DNA from: Tyzzerella sp.
GTDB lineage: Bacteria > Bacillota > Clostridia > Lachnospirales > Anaerotignaceae
Reading direction: 5' to 3'
Assembly (NCBI GenBank): GCA_019415525.1
Contig: DXZA01000083.1
Span: 1-64,000 of the forward strand
DNA: 64,000 nucleotides
Made by a program: the position numbers and the translations under genes. Below, one piece after another: positions 46,422-54,579 of this stretch. The stretch's first letter is position 1; every line of letters starts with the position of its first letter. Under the pieces are notes generated by a model that saw nothing but the letters and a program-made list of their open reading frames with translations, searched no databases and was not told the origin of the DNA.

Positions 46422-46457
46422 AAAAAACAGGCTATATTTTTATAGTCTGTTTTTTTA
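46422..46457 (+). terminator. Terminator of the symporter gene
   Basis: AAAAAACAGGCTATA pairs with TATAGTCTGTTTTTT around TTTT. Confidence 0.85.
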
Positions 46458-46498
46458 TGCTATAATATATGAAAATTTATTATAGAGGTGAATTTAAT

Positions 46499-47245
46499 AT
46501 GATTGAAATATGTTGTGGCAGTTTTTATGATGCTTTAATGGCATATAAAGGTAAAGCAAAAAGAATAGAACTTAATAGCGGTTTAAATCTTGGTGGATTA
46601 ACTCCTTCTATTGGTACACTTGAAATTGTAAAAGAAAAATGTGATGGTCTTAAAATTGTTTCTATGGTTCGTCCAAGAGGTGGAGGTTTTTGTTATTGTG
46701 ATGAAGATTTTTATGTTATGGAAAGAGATTGTAAAGAGCTTTTAAAAAATGGTAGTGATGGTATAGCTTTTGGTTGTCTTAATTCTGATTGTACACTTGA
46801 TGTTTATAAAAATGAAAAACTTATTGATTTAATTCATCAGTATAATGGAGAGGCTGTTTTTCATAGAGCATTTGACTGTGTACAAAATCCTTATGAAACA
46901 ATAGAAAAACTTATTGATATGGGTGTTGATAGACTTCTTACAAGTGGACTTAAAGAAAAAGCATATGATGGAAGATTTCTTATAAAAGAACTTCAACAAA
47001 AATATGGTGATAAAATAGAAATACTTGCAGGTAGTGGTATAAACTCAAATAATGCAAAAGAAATTATGGAATTTACAGGTATATCACAAGTTCATAGCTC
47101 TTGCAAAGAATGGATTTTAGATAATACAACAAAATCTGAAAATGTTTCTTATGCCTTTGGAGTTGGTGAAAATGAAATGTGTTATGATGCTGTTTCTGAA
47201 AATCTTGTAAGTGAACTTTTAAAATCTTTAGGAGAGTTTGAATAA
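46499..47245 (+). CDS. cutC: CutC-family protein
   Basis: A 248-aa TIM-barrel protein. MIEICCGSFYDALMAYKGKAKRIELNSGLNLGGLTPSIG at the start (IELNSGLNLGGLTPS is the core) and MVRPRGGGFCY match CutC, once linked to copper homeostasis and later shown to have an enzyme-like barrel. ATG 46499 is chosen because TAGAGGTG precedes it by about nine bases; an in-frame ATG at 46469 has no site. The stop lies directly before the AlaX-type gene, and the two are likely co-transcribed. Confidence 0.93.
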   Translation: MIEICCGSFYDALMAYKGKAKRIELNSGLNLGGLTPSIGTLEIVKEKCDGLKIVSMVRPRGGGFCYCDEDFYVMERDCKELLKNGSDGIAFGCLNSDCTLDVYKNEKLIDLIHQYNGEAVFHRAFDCVQNPYETIEKLIDMGVDRLLTSGLKEKAYDGRFLIKELQQKYGDKIEILAGSGINSNNAKEIMEFTGISQVHSSCKEWILDNTTKSENVSYAFGVGENEMCYDAVSENLVSELLKSLGEFE

Positions 47246-47246
47246 A

Positions 47247-48395
47247 ATGACAGAAAAATTATATTATAAAGACGGATATATAAAAGAATTTGAAAGTAAA
47301 GTAATAGACTGTATAAAAAAAGATGATTATTTTATTATAGAGCTTGAAAAAACAGCTTTTTATCCTGAAGGTGGTGGGCAGGCAGGAGATACAGGCTTTA
47401 TAGGTGATATTGAAATATTTGATACTCACGAAAAAGATGAAAAAGTACTTCATTATTCAAAAAATAGTATTGAAATAGGTACTTATGTAAAATGTCGTAT
47501 AAATTGGGAAAGACGTTTTGAACTTATGCAAGAACATACAGGCGAGCATATTGTTTCCGGTGTTATACATAAACTTTATGGATATAATAATGTAGGTTTT
47601 CATATGGGAAAAGATGCTGTTGTTATAGATATTGATGGAAACCTTAATGAAAGTGATATTGATAAAATAGAATATATTTCAAATGAGGCTATTTATGAAA
47701 ATATAGAGGTTAAAACAACAATATATGATGAAAAATCTCTTGAAAATATTGAATATAGAAGTAAAAAGAAAATTGAAGGTAATATAAGAATTGTAAATAT
47801 AGAAGGTTATGATACTTGTGCTTGTTGTGGTGTTCATACAAAGAGAACAGGTGAAATAGGTATAATAAAAATTTTAAATTTCCAAAAATATAAAGGTGGC
47901 ACAAGAATATCTATGGTCTGTGGCAAAAGGGCATTGATTGATTATAGAAATAAAAATAAAGATGTATATAAAATATCATCACTTCTTTCTGCAAAAACTG
48001 AAAGTATAACAGAATATACAGAAGCTACACTTAAAAGTCTTGAATATGAAAAAAACGAAAATTTTAGACTTAATATGGAAATTTTTAAGCTAAAATCAGA
48101 AAAATATAATAATGAAAAATTTATAATTGAGTTTTTGGAAATTGAAAATTCTGACCTTTTAAGAAGATATTGTACAATGCTTTCAGAAAAATCTGATATG
48201 TGTTGTGTATTTTCTGGAGATGATAAAAAAGGTTATAAATATGTTGTTTATAGCAAATATGAAGATATGAAAGAATTTGCTAAAAATATGAATAAAGAAC
48301 TTTCCGGAAAAGGTGGAGGAAAGGATTTAATGATACAAGGCAGTATAAATGCAAAAAAAGAGAATATAGAAAAATATTTTAATAAATATAAATGA
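47247..48395 (+). CDS. AlaX-type alanyl-tRNA editing protein
   Basis: A 382-aa protein related to the AlaRS editing and C-terminal domains. FYPEGGGQAGDTGFI at the start, the HTGEH zinc motif (HxxxH) and CCGVH (CxxxH) complete the metal site that hydrolyses Ser- or Gly-tRNA-Ala. The C-terminal 130 residues contain a coiled coil and a DHHA1-like fold with SGKGGGKDLMIQGS. ATG 47247 is preferred over TTG 47238 because AGGAGAG ends ten bases before the ATG but one base before the TTG. Follows cutC by one base. Confidence 0.92.
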   Translation: MTEKLYYKDGYIKEFESKVIDCIKKDDYFIIELEKTAFYPEGGGQAGDTGFIGDIEIFDTHEKDEKVLHYSKNSIEIGTYVKCRINWERRFELMQEHTGEHIVSGVIHKLYGYNNVGFHMGKDAVVIDIDGNLNESDIDKIEYISNEAIYENIEVKTTIYDEKSLENIEYRSKKKIEGNIRIVNIEGYDTCACCGVHTKRTGEIGIIKILNFQKYKGGTRISMVCGKRALIDYRNKNKDVYKISSLLSAKTESITEYTEATLKSLEYEKNENFRLNMEIFKLKSEKYNNEKFIIEFLEIENSDLLRRYCTMLSEKSDMCCVFSGDDKKGYKYVVYSKYEDMKEFAKNMNKELSGKGGGKDLMIQGSINAKKENIEKYFNKYK

Positions 48396-48402
48396 TAGAA
48401 AG

Positions 48403-48431
48403 ATAAAAAAAGCCTTCTTAAAAGAAGGCTT
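48403..48431. terminator. Terminator shared by folT and the AlaX gene
   Basis: AAGCCTTCTT/AAGAAGGCTT with a two-base loop. The leftward side has a clean run of seven T, so it best serves folT; it overlaps the folT stop. Confidence 0.8.
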
Positions 48432-48987
48432 AAATCTTTTTAAAATTAAAATTAGTTATTATTTTTTCCATAGATTTTGAAACTATGTAAAATATAAATA
48501 CTTCAATAGGGAACATTATAAGTTCTTTTATAACTCTTGCTGAAATAAGTACAAAAAAACCTTTTCCTAAAAGTATTGAGAGCCAATAAGTATTTAAAAT
48601 AGTATTTATAAATATTGCTACTATAAGTTTTGCAAATACTATTCTTTTAAGGCTCATAGTTTGTTTATAAAAAACAAAACCATAAATCATACCACCTAAA
48701 ATTGCACTTATAGTAAATCCAGGGAAAAATTGTCCTGTTGGCTTTACAATAAATTTAAGTATATCACTTATACCAGCCATAATTCCACCAACAGTAGGTC
48801 CAAAAAGCATAGCTGTAAGCTCATTTGGCACAAATGAAAAACCTATTTTCAAAAAGTCACCAAGCTGTATTGTAGCAAAAAATCCTAAAATAACAGCTAA
48901 AGCTATAAGCATAGCAACGGTAGTAAGTTTTTTTGTGTCCTTTAATTCTGAAGCGGACTCCTTCATTTTTTCAATTAAAACATTCAT
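48430..48987 (-). CDS. folT: Folate-specific ECF transporter S component
   Basis: A 185-aa membrane protein with about five to six helices. ALAVILGFFATIQLGDFLKIGFSFVPNELTAMLFGPTVGGIMAGISDILKFIVKPTGQFFPGFTISAILGGMIYG carries the FolT-type pattern; GFSFVPNELTAMLFGP and KFIVKPTGQFFPGFT are the clearest parts. A THF riboswitch upstream supports folate. Energy module genes are elsewhere. AAAGGAGG lies about nine bases before the ATG. Confidence 0.92.
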   Translation of the reverse strand: MNVLIEKMKESASELKDTKKLTTVAMLIALAVILGFFATIQLGDFLKIGFSFVPNELTAMLFGPTVGGIMAGISDILKFIVKPTGQFFPGFTISAILGGMIYGFVFYKQTMSLKRIVFAKLIVAIFINTILNTYWLSILLGKGFFVLISARVIKELIMFPIEVFIFYIVSKSMEKIITNFNFKKI

Positions 48988-49056
48988 TTTATTACCTCCT
49001 TTGTATTATAATCCTTTTTGCTATACACAGAAGGTAGTGAAATCATTCTATGCGTA

Positions 49057-49150
49057 GCAGCGGGATGCGGATACTATAAGCAGTAAAAACTTAAATCCTT
49101 TTGGCAACTCCCCGTCCAAAAGGGTTTTGACAAATAATATCCTACTCTGC
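49057..49150 (-). ncRNA. THF (tetrahydrofolate) riboswitch of folT
   Basis: Read leftwards, the 94-nt element opens with GCAGAGTAGG and ends with CGCATCCCGCTGC, giving a GCAG/CTGC closing stem with the AGTAG and GCATCC joining elements of the THF class. The internal hairpin CCTTTTGG/CCAAAAGG holds an ACGGGGAGTTG loop, which occupies the place of the pseudoknot loop. Length matches the class (about 90 nt). It lies 70 bases before folT. The sequence assignment rests on my memory of the consensus. Confidence 0.8.
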
Positions 49151-49166
49151 GAATGTTTACTCTGAA

Positions 49167-49195
49167 AGTATAGCAAATAAAAATATTTTTTTCAA
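49167..49195 (-). promoter_or_regulatory. Promoter of the THF riboswitch-folT transcript
   Basis: Minus strand TTGAAA (49190-49195), 17-base spacer, TATACT (49167-49172); transcription should begin about ten bases before the aptamer. Confidence 0.8.
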
Positions 49196-49294
49196 TACAT
49201 ATTATTGATTGTATATTATAAAATGCAATTATATAAATTTATACATAAAAATACATAAAATTACAACAATAATGCATAAAAATAAAATTTTATG

Positions 49295-49323
49295 TTGACA
49301 AAATGTAATTATAGTAATATCAT
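49295..49323 (+). promoter_or_regulatory. Promoter of the lysine riboswitch transcript
   Basis: TTGACA (49295-49300), 17-base spacer, TATCAT (49318-49323), just before the aptamer. Confidence 0.8.
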
Positions 49324-49330
49324 ATATCTT

Positions 49331-49552
49331 GTTCGATTAAGAGGTCGCGAAAATCAATATTAGTTTTTTAACGAAAGGGAAATTCGCCGAAAGTATATTT
49401 TTACTTGGGACTGTGTTGAATAAATACAGTACTCCTTATTTGGTTTTGTCCGAGCCAAAATGAGGGTGCTTGTTCGAATTGGGCGAAAGTAGTTTTTTAA
49501 GCGGTATCTGTAACACCTTAGGCACTTTTGCTTATAGGTGTTTTTATTTTAT
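49331..49552 (+). ncRNA. Lysine riboswitch (L-box) with terminator
   Basis: P1 is TTCGA (49332-49336) with TCGAA near 49479. Conserved blocks in order are AAGAGGTCGCG, GAAAGGGAAATTCGCCGAAAG (GAAAGGG and CGCCGAAAG are the diagnostic parts), CTTGGGACTGTG and a later GAGGGTGCTTG. The expression platform is a terminator with AACACCT/AGGTGTT and TTTTTATTTT (49512-49552). Lysine binding is expected to favour termination. The regulated genes are an alanine-dehydrogenase-family enzyme and an NhaC-family transporter. Confidence 0.9.
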
Positions 49553-49581
49553 AATTTTATAAAGAGAAGGAGATTTTAAAA

Positions 49582-50748
49582 ATGGTTTTTGGGTTATTGA
49601 AAGACATTAAAAAGGGCGAATATAGAACAATAGCTACACCTGTTGAGATAGCTTCTATTAAAAGTTGGGGACATACTGTATATGTTCAAAAAGGAGCAGG
49701 GGAAAGAGCTGGTTTTTCTGATGAAAGTTATGTAAAGGCTGGTGCTACTATAATAGAAACAGCAGAAGAAATGTATGAAAAATGCGATTTTTTAACAAAA
49801 GTAAAAGAACTTGAACCATCTGAGTTTGATATGCTTCGTGAAGGTCAGATTATATTTACTTGTATACACCCTGCTGCTCATAGAGAAGAAGTACAGGCTA
49901 TATTAGACAAAAAAGTTATAGCTTTTACAGCAGAAGACTCTCATAGATATGGTTCACCAAACTGTGAAGCAGCCGGAAAACAGGGAGCTTTATTTGGACT
50001 TGAGTCAATGCTTACAATAAACGGTGGTAAAGGTAAATTTGTAAGTGGACTTGGCGGAGCACCTGGAATGAATGTACTTATACTTGGAGCTGGTGTTGTT
50101 GGTCGTGCTGCACTTGAAGTTCTTCATTCTCTTGGAGCTTGGGTAACTGTTATGGATATTAATATAGGTACACTTAGAGAAGTTCAGAGAATGTATAATG
50201 AAAAAATAAACACAGCTTTCTGTACAAAAGAAAATATCAAAAAAATTCTTCCACAGACAGATATGGTTTTAAACTGTGTAAAATGGCCTAAAGGTACAAA
50301 TGAGTATCTTATAGATAGAGAAATGCTTAAACTTATGGAAAAAGGTTCTGTAATTGTTGACATAAGTAATGACGAAAATGGAGCTATTGAGTCATTCCAC
50401 GAAACAACACATGAAGACCCAAGATATATTGAAGAAGGTATTGTACATTACTGTGTAAGTAATATTCCGGGAGCAATAGCACACTCAACATCAATAGCAT
50501 ATGCTGGTTCTGTACTTCCTCATTTCCAGAAAATACTTAATAATGGGGTAGCAGAGGCTTGTGTAATGGACGGATACCTTAGAAGAAGTCTTACAGCATA
50601 TAAAGGATATCTTACACATGAGGAAACAAGTGCAATACAAAATAGACCTTGGATAAAACCAGAGGATATTTTAGGTATTGCAGACAGAAACCTTGACCCT
50701 GCACCACCTGCAACAGTAACAAAATCAAATAATTTTATTAAATTATAA
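49582..50748 (+). CDS. Alanine dehydrogenase/PNT-family oxidoreductase under lysine riboswitch control
   Basis: A 388-aa NAD(P)-dependent protein of the Ald/PNT family. Residues equivalent to the pyruvate-binding and catalytic set remain: Arg15, Lys75, His96, Glu118, Asp264 and Asn294; the Rossmann loop GAGVVG is at 169-174, with Asp192 ending the second strand (an NAD-type acid). Loops that shape the amino acid site differ from true alanine dehydrogenase: SPNCEAAGKQGALFG replaces the usual LTPMSEVAG region, and CVKWPKGTNE replaces the CAVLIPGA segment. Together with the riboswitch this suggests a lysine-related substrate and not simple alanine. Strong GAAGGAG site before the ATG. Confidence 0.82.
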   Translation: MVFGLLKDIKKGEYRTIATPVEIASIKSWGHTVYVQKGAGERAGFSDESYVKAGATIIETAEEMYEKCDFLTKVKELEPSEFDMLREGQIIFTCIHPAAHREEVQAILDKKVIAFTAEDSHRYGSPNCEAAGKQGALFGLESMLTINGGKGKFVSGLGGAPGMNVLILGAGVVGRAALEVLHSLGAWVTVMDINIGTLREVQRMYNEKINTAFCTKENIKKILPQTDMVLNCVKWPKGTNEYLIDREMLKLMEKGSVIVDISNDENGAIESFHETTHEDPRYIEEGIVHYCVSNIPGAIAHSTSIAYAGSVLPHFQKILNNGVAEACVMDGYLRRSLTAYKGYLTHEETSAIQNRPWIKPEDILGIADRNLDPAPPATVTKSNNFIKL

Positions 50749-50758
50749 TAATGGTTTT

Positions 50759-50798
50759 AAAGGTGGAAGTTAGTATATTTTGATTTCCACCTTTTTTA
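50759..50798 (+). terminator. Hairpin terminator between the dehydrogenase and transporter genes
   Basis: AAAGGTGGAA and TTTCCACCTTT form a stem around a 13-base loop with a T-run. As the transporter still follows within 31 bases, this may attenuate expression and set a lower transporter level. Confidence 0.75.
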
Positions 50799-50828
50799 AT
50801 ATAATTAAAAAGAGAAAGGTAGATGAAA

Positions 50829-52238
50829 ATGGAAGAAGTAGTAAATATGGGGATAATTTCAATAATTCCATCACTTTTAGCAATTGTGCTTTCTTTTGCA
50901 ACAAGAAATACAATAGTTTCACTTGTAGTTGCTTGTATTTCCGGAACACTTTTAGCAGGACAGGGACTTTTGGGATTTCCTACACTTTTAAAAGAAAGCC
51001 TTGGAACAACAAGTTTTTCTTGGGTAATGCTCTTAAACACATTTATAGGTATCATAGTTGCATATTTTCAAAAAACAGGAGCTATACAGGGCTTTTCACA
51101 GTTTGTACACGATAAAAAATTAAGTAGAAAAGGTGTACAGCTTGTATCTTGGATACTTGGTATGTTTGTATATTTCAGTGACTCATTCAGTCCTCTTTTT
51201 GTTGGCTCAACAATGAGAAGTATTTCAGATAAAGCAAAAATTTCAAGAGAAAAACTTTCTTATATTGCAGACTCAACATCTGCACCTGTAAGTGTACTTG
51301 TACCTATTACAGGTTGGGCAGCATATCTTGCAAGTCTTGCTGTTGGCGTTGGCTGTATAGCTACAACAGAAGATGCTTCTGCTCTTTTTATAAAAGCTAT
51401 TCCTTATAATTTCTATCCTATATTTGCTGTAATACTTGTAGGTCTTATAGCATCAGGTATTGTAAAAGATTTCGGACCTATGAAAAAGGCAGAACAAAGA
51501 GCTATGAACGAAGGTAAAGTTCTTCGTGACGGTGCTGTTCCTCTTATTGGAAAAGAACTTACAGAAATGAAAGCATATGAAGGTATTAAACCACGTGTAT
51601 TCTTAAACTTTATACTTCCTGTGCTTATGATTATTACAATAGCATTAGGTACATATATTAAATTTAATTCAGCAAAAACAATGGAAGCATTCCTTTTTGT
51701 AATTATATTTATGAATATAAGTATGCTTATACAAGGTATTCCATTTAAAGAAATTATGGATACAACAACAAATGGTGTTAAAGGTGCAATTCCTGCTGTA
51801 ATGCTTCTTGCACTTGCATATTCTGTAAACTCTTTAAGTACACAGATGGGAACAGCAAACTATATTGTTTCATTAAGTGAATCATTCCTTTCACCATCAT
51901 TACTTCCAGCAATAGTATTTATAATTGCATCAATAATGGCTTTTGCAACAGGTTCATCTTGGGGTACATTTGCTATATGTATGCCTATTGCTCTTCCTCT
52001 TGCATTTAGCTTTACAAATGATACAGTTACACCACTTGTAATAGCATCATTTGCAGCAGTAGCCGGTGGTGGTGTATTCGGTGACCATTGTTCACCACTT
52101 TCAGATACAACTGTTCTTTCATCAACAGGTGCAGCAGCTGACCACATTGACCATGTTAAAACACAGCTTCCATATTCACTTGTTTGTGGAGCTTTAGCTG
52201 TTGTTGCATATCTTATAATAGGTTTTGTATTCTGCTAA
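50829..52238 (+). CDS. NhaC-family Na+/H+ antiporter-like transporter (LysW-like, predicted lysine permease)
   Basis: A 469-aa protein with about 11 hydrophobic helices. SWILGMFVYFSDSFSPLFVGSTMRSISDKAKISREKLSYIADSTSAPVSVLVPITGWAAYLASL (core SDSFSPLFVGSTMRSISD) and GGGVFGDHCSPLSDTTVLSSTGAAADHIDHVKTQLPY (core GDHCSPLSDTTVLSS) are the NhaC signature. Members under L-box control are predicted lysine transporters (LysW) in comparative-genomic work, which fits the riboswitch here. ATG 50829 has AAAGG nine bases before; ATG 50823 is also possible. Confidence 0.88.
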   Translation: MEEVVNMGIISIIPSLLAIVLSFATRNTIVSLVVACISGTLLAGQGLLGFPTLLKESLGTTSFSWVMLLNTFIGIIVAYFQKTGAIQGFSQFVHDKKLSRKGVQLVSWILGMFVYFSDSFSPLFVGSTMRSISDKAKISREKLSYIADSTSAPVSVLVPITGWAAYLASLAVGVGCIATTEDASALFIKAIPYNFYPIFAVILVGLIASGIVKDFGPMKKAEQRAMNEGKVLRDGAVPLIGKELTEMKAYEGIKPRVFLNFILPVLMIITIALGTYIKFNSAKTMEAFLFVIIFMNISMLIQGIPFKEIMDTTTNGVKGAIPAVMLLALAYSVNSLSTQMGTANYIVSLSESFLSPSLLPAIVFIIASIMAFATGSSWGTFAICMPIALPLAFSFTNDTVTPLVIASFAAVAGGGVFGDHCSPLSDTTVLSSTGAAADHIDHVKTQLPYSLVCGALAVVAYLIIGFVFC

Positions 52239-52257
52239 TTTAAAATATTACTTTTTT

Positions 52258-52292
52258 AAACTGACATCTTTCAAGGTGTCAGTTTTTATATT
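52258..52292 (+). terminator. Terminator of the transporter gene
   Basis: AAACTGACATC pairs with GGTGTCAGTTT (one G-T), followed by TTATATTTATT. Confidence 0.82.
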
Positions 52293-52364
52293 TATTTGAT
52301 TGCATATAATTTTTGTGATATATTGTTGTAAGTAAAAATAAAATTTTGACAAGGTGGCGGTTAT

Positions 52365-53198
52365 ATGTATAAAATGGCTGTTATTGATATAGACGGCACT
52401 CTTGCCGGAAAAACAGGTGATATTTCAAGAGAGAATATTGAAGCCATAAAAAGGGCAAGGGATAAAGGATATATTGTTACTCTTTGTACAGGTAGAAATA
52501 TAACAAAAACTATTCCTGTTGCAAAAAAGACAAATACACAAGTGCCTTTTGCATGTATAGATGGTACTCTTTTGTATAGTATAAAAGATAATAAAATAAC
52601 AAATGATTTACAAATAACATTTGATGAAAAAAATTTTATAATTGAATTAGCAAAAGATGAGCCTATTATGATAGAGATTTCTGACGGTTTTAAATATCAT
52701 AAATATTTTAAAAGTAAAGAATATTATAAATATGATATTTTTAATAAACATACATTTACAGGGTTTATAAAAAGCTATTTTGGCGGTATAAGATATTATA
52801 ACAATTTTGAAAAAATACGTAGTATAAAAGAGCCTCTTTATCAAGTTGTATTAGGTGGCGAAAAAGAGGTTGTCCAAAATATATGTAATAAAATACGAAA
52901 AAGTGGTATTGATGATATTGAAATAAGAGATAATCTTTGGGATAGCTATGCTTTTATACATAGAAAAGGTATACGTAAAGAAAGAGGAGTTTTTGAACTT
53001 TGCAATTATTTCGGAATATCACCAAATGAAGTTATAGCAATAGGTGATGATATGAATGATATTGATATGTTAAAATCCGTAGGTCTTGGTGTTGTTATGG
53101 AAAATGCAAAAGATAAAGTAAAACAGTATGCTGATGAAATTGCACCGTCAAATGATAAAAACGGTGTTGCATATATACTTGATAAATATTTTGTATGA
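52365..53198 (+). CDS. Cof-type HAD-IIB phosphatase
   Basis: A 277-aa cytosolic HAD hydrolase. AVIDIDGTLAGK is motif I (Asp8 as nucleophile and Asp10), TLCTGRN is motif II, and GIRKERGVFELC with IAIGDDMNDIDMLKSVGLGVVMENA is motif III-IV. The cap is of type IIB. Likely substrates are sugar phosphates or a cofactor phosphate such as pyridoxal phosphate; no context clue. AGGTGG precedes the ATG. Followed 15 bases later by rarA. Confidence 0.92.
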   Translation: MYKMAVIDIDGTLAGKTGDISRENIEAIKRARDKGYIVTLCTGRNITKTIPVAKKTNTQVPFACIDGTLLYSIKDNKITNDLQITFDEKNFIIELAKDEPIMIEISDGFKYHKYFKSKEYYKYDIFNKHTFTGFIKSYFGGIRYYNNFEKIRSIKEPLYQVVLGGEKEVVQNICNKIRKSGIDDIEIRDNLWDSYAFIHRKGIRKERGVFELCNYFGISPNEVIAIGDDMNDIDMLKSVGLGVVMENAKDKVKQYADEIAPSNDKNGVAYILDKYFV

Positions 53199-53213
53199 CA
53201 GGGGGCTTTTTAA

Positions 53214-54530
53214 ATGGATTTGTTTGAATATAACAGACAACAGAATATGGAAAAAGAATCTCCTCTTGCATCAAGGCTTCGTCCAAAAACTCTTGAAGAA
53301 TTTTGTGGTCAAGAGCATATTGTGGGAAAAGGAAGGCTTTTGTATAGAGCTATTAAAGCAGATAGAATAAGTTCTGTAATATTTTATGGTCCACCAGGTA
53401 CAGGAAAAACAACTTTGGCAAAAATAATAGCAAATACAACTAAAAGTGAGTTTAAACAGCTTAATGCAACAACATCAGGTGTAAAAGATATTAAAGAAGT
53501 TATAGAAAATGCAAAAGACCTTTATGGTATGAATAATAAAAAGACAATATTATTTATTGATGAGATACACCGCTTTAATAAATCACAGCAAGACTCACTT
53601 TTACCTCACGTTGAAGACGGAACAATAATACTTATAGGTGCAACAACAGAAAATCCATATTTTGAAGTTAATAGGGCTTTGGTTTCTCGCTCAATAATAT
53701 TTGAGCTTAAACCTCTTGATAAAGAAAGTATAAAAACACTTATAAAAAGAGCATTGTATGATAATGAAAGAGGTCTTGGCATTTATAATAGTGAAATTAC
53801 AGATGAAGCATTAGATTTTCTTTCTGATAGAGCAAATGGTGATGCAAGAACTGCATTAAATGCTATTGAACTTGCTGTACTTACAACAGATAAAAATGAA
53901 GAAGGTAAAATAATTATAGATATTGAAACTGCCCAAGAGTGTATACAAAAAAGGGCTTTAAATTATGATAAAGATGGTGACAACCATTATGATACAATAT
54001 CAGCTTTTATAAAAAGTATGAGAGGTTCTGACCCAGATGCAGCACTTTATTATTTAGCAAAAATGATATATGCAGGTGAAGACCCTAAATTTATAGCAAG
54101 ACGTATTGTAATATGTGCTTCGGAAGATGTGGGAAACGCTGACCCTCACGCTTTACAAGTAGCAGTTTCTGCGGCAGAGGCTGTAAATTTTATAGGTATG
54201 CCTGAAAGTCGTATAATACTTGCCCAAGCAGTTACATATATTGCGTGTGCTCCAAAAAGTAATGCTTCATATTTAGCAATAGATAAGGCTTTGGAAGATG
54301 TTAAAAATATAAGTATAAAAACAGTTCCACCACACCTTAAAGATACACATTATAGTGGTTCTAAAGAATTGGGACATACAGGCTATAAATATGCCCACGA
54401 TTATGAAGGTCATTATGTAAAACAACAATATTTGCCTGATGAACTTTTAGGTAAAATATATTATGAGCCAAGTGATAATGGTATTGAGAAAAAAATAAAA
54501 GCATCTTTAAACCGACTTAGGGGATTATAA
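53214..54530 (+). CDS. rarA: Replication-associated recombination ATPase RarA (MgsA)
   Basis: A 438-aa clamp-loader-like AAA+ protein acting at stalled replication forks. Walker A GPPGTGKTT, Walker B FIDEIHRFNKSQQDSLLPHVEDG, sensor ATTENPYFEVN and the C-terminal tetramerisation region are in order (FIDEIHRFNKSQQD is the diagnostic stretch). GGGGG nine bases ahead of the ATG. The next gene (MATE) is 49 bases on. Confidence 0.95.
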   Translation: MDLFEYNRQQNMEKESPLASRLRPKTLEEFCGQEHIVGKGRLLYRAIKADRISSVIFYGPPGTGKTTLAKIIANTTKSEFKQLNATTSGVKDIKEVIENAKDLYGMNNKKTILFIDEIHRFNKSQQDSLLPHVEDGTIILIGATTENPYFEVNRALVSRSIIFELKPLDKESIKTLIKRALYDNERGLGIYNSEITDEALDFLSDRANGDARTALNAIELAVLTTDKNEEGKIIIDIETAQECIQKRALNYDKDGDNHYDTISAFIKSMRGSDPDAALYYLAKMIYAGEDPKFIARRIVICASEDVGNADPHALQVAVSAAEAVNFIGMPESRIILAQAVTYIACAPKSNASYLAIDKALEDVKNISIKTVPPHLKDTHYSGSKELGHTGYKYAHDYEGHYVKQQYLPDELLGKIYYEPSDNGIEKKIKASLNRLRGL

Positions 54531-54579
54531 TATTTAAAGCCTTGATGAATATATAGACAAAAAATAAGGAGGACATAAA

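Noticed and set aside
48988..49160. TPP or other vitamin riboswitch for the ECF gene
   Set aside because: No TPP box (CTGAGA/ACC blocks) is present, and length and closing-stem elements match the THF class with a FolT-type protein downstream.
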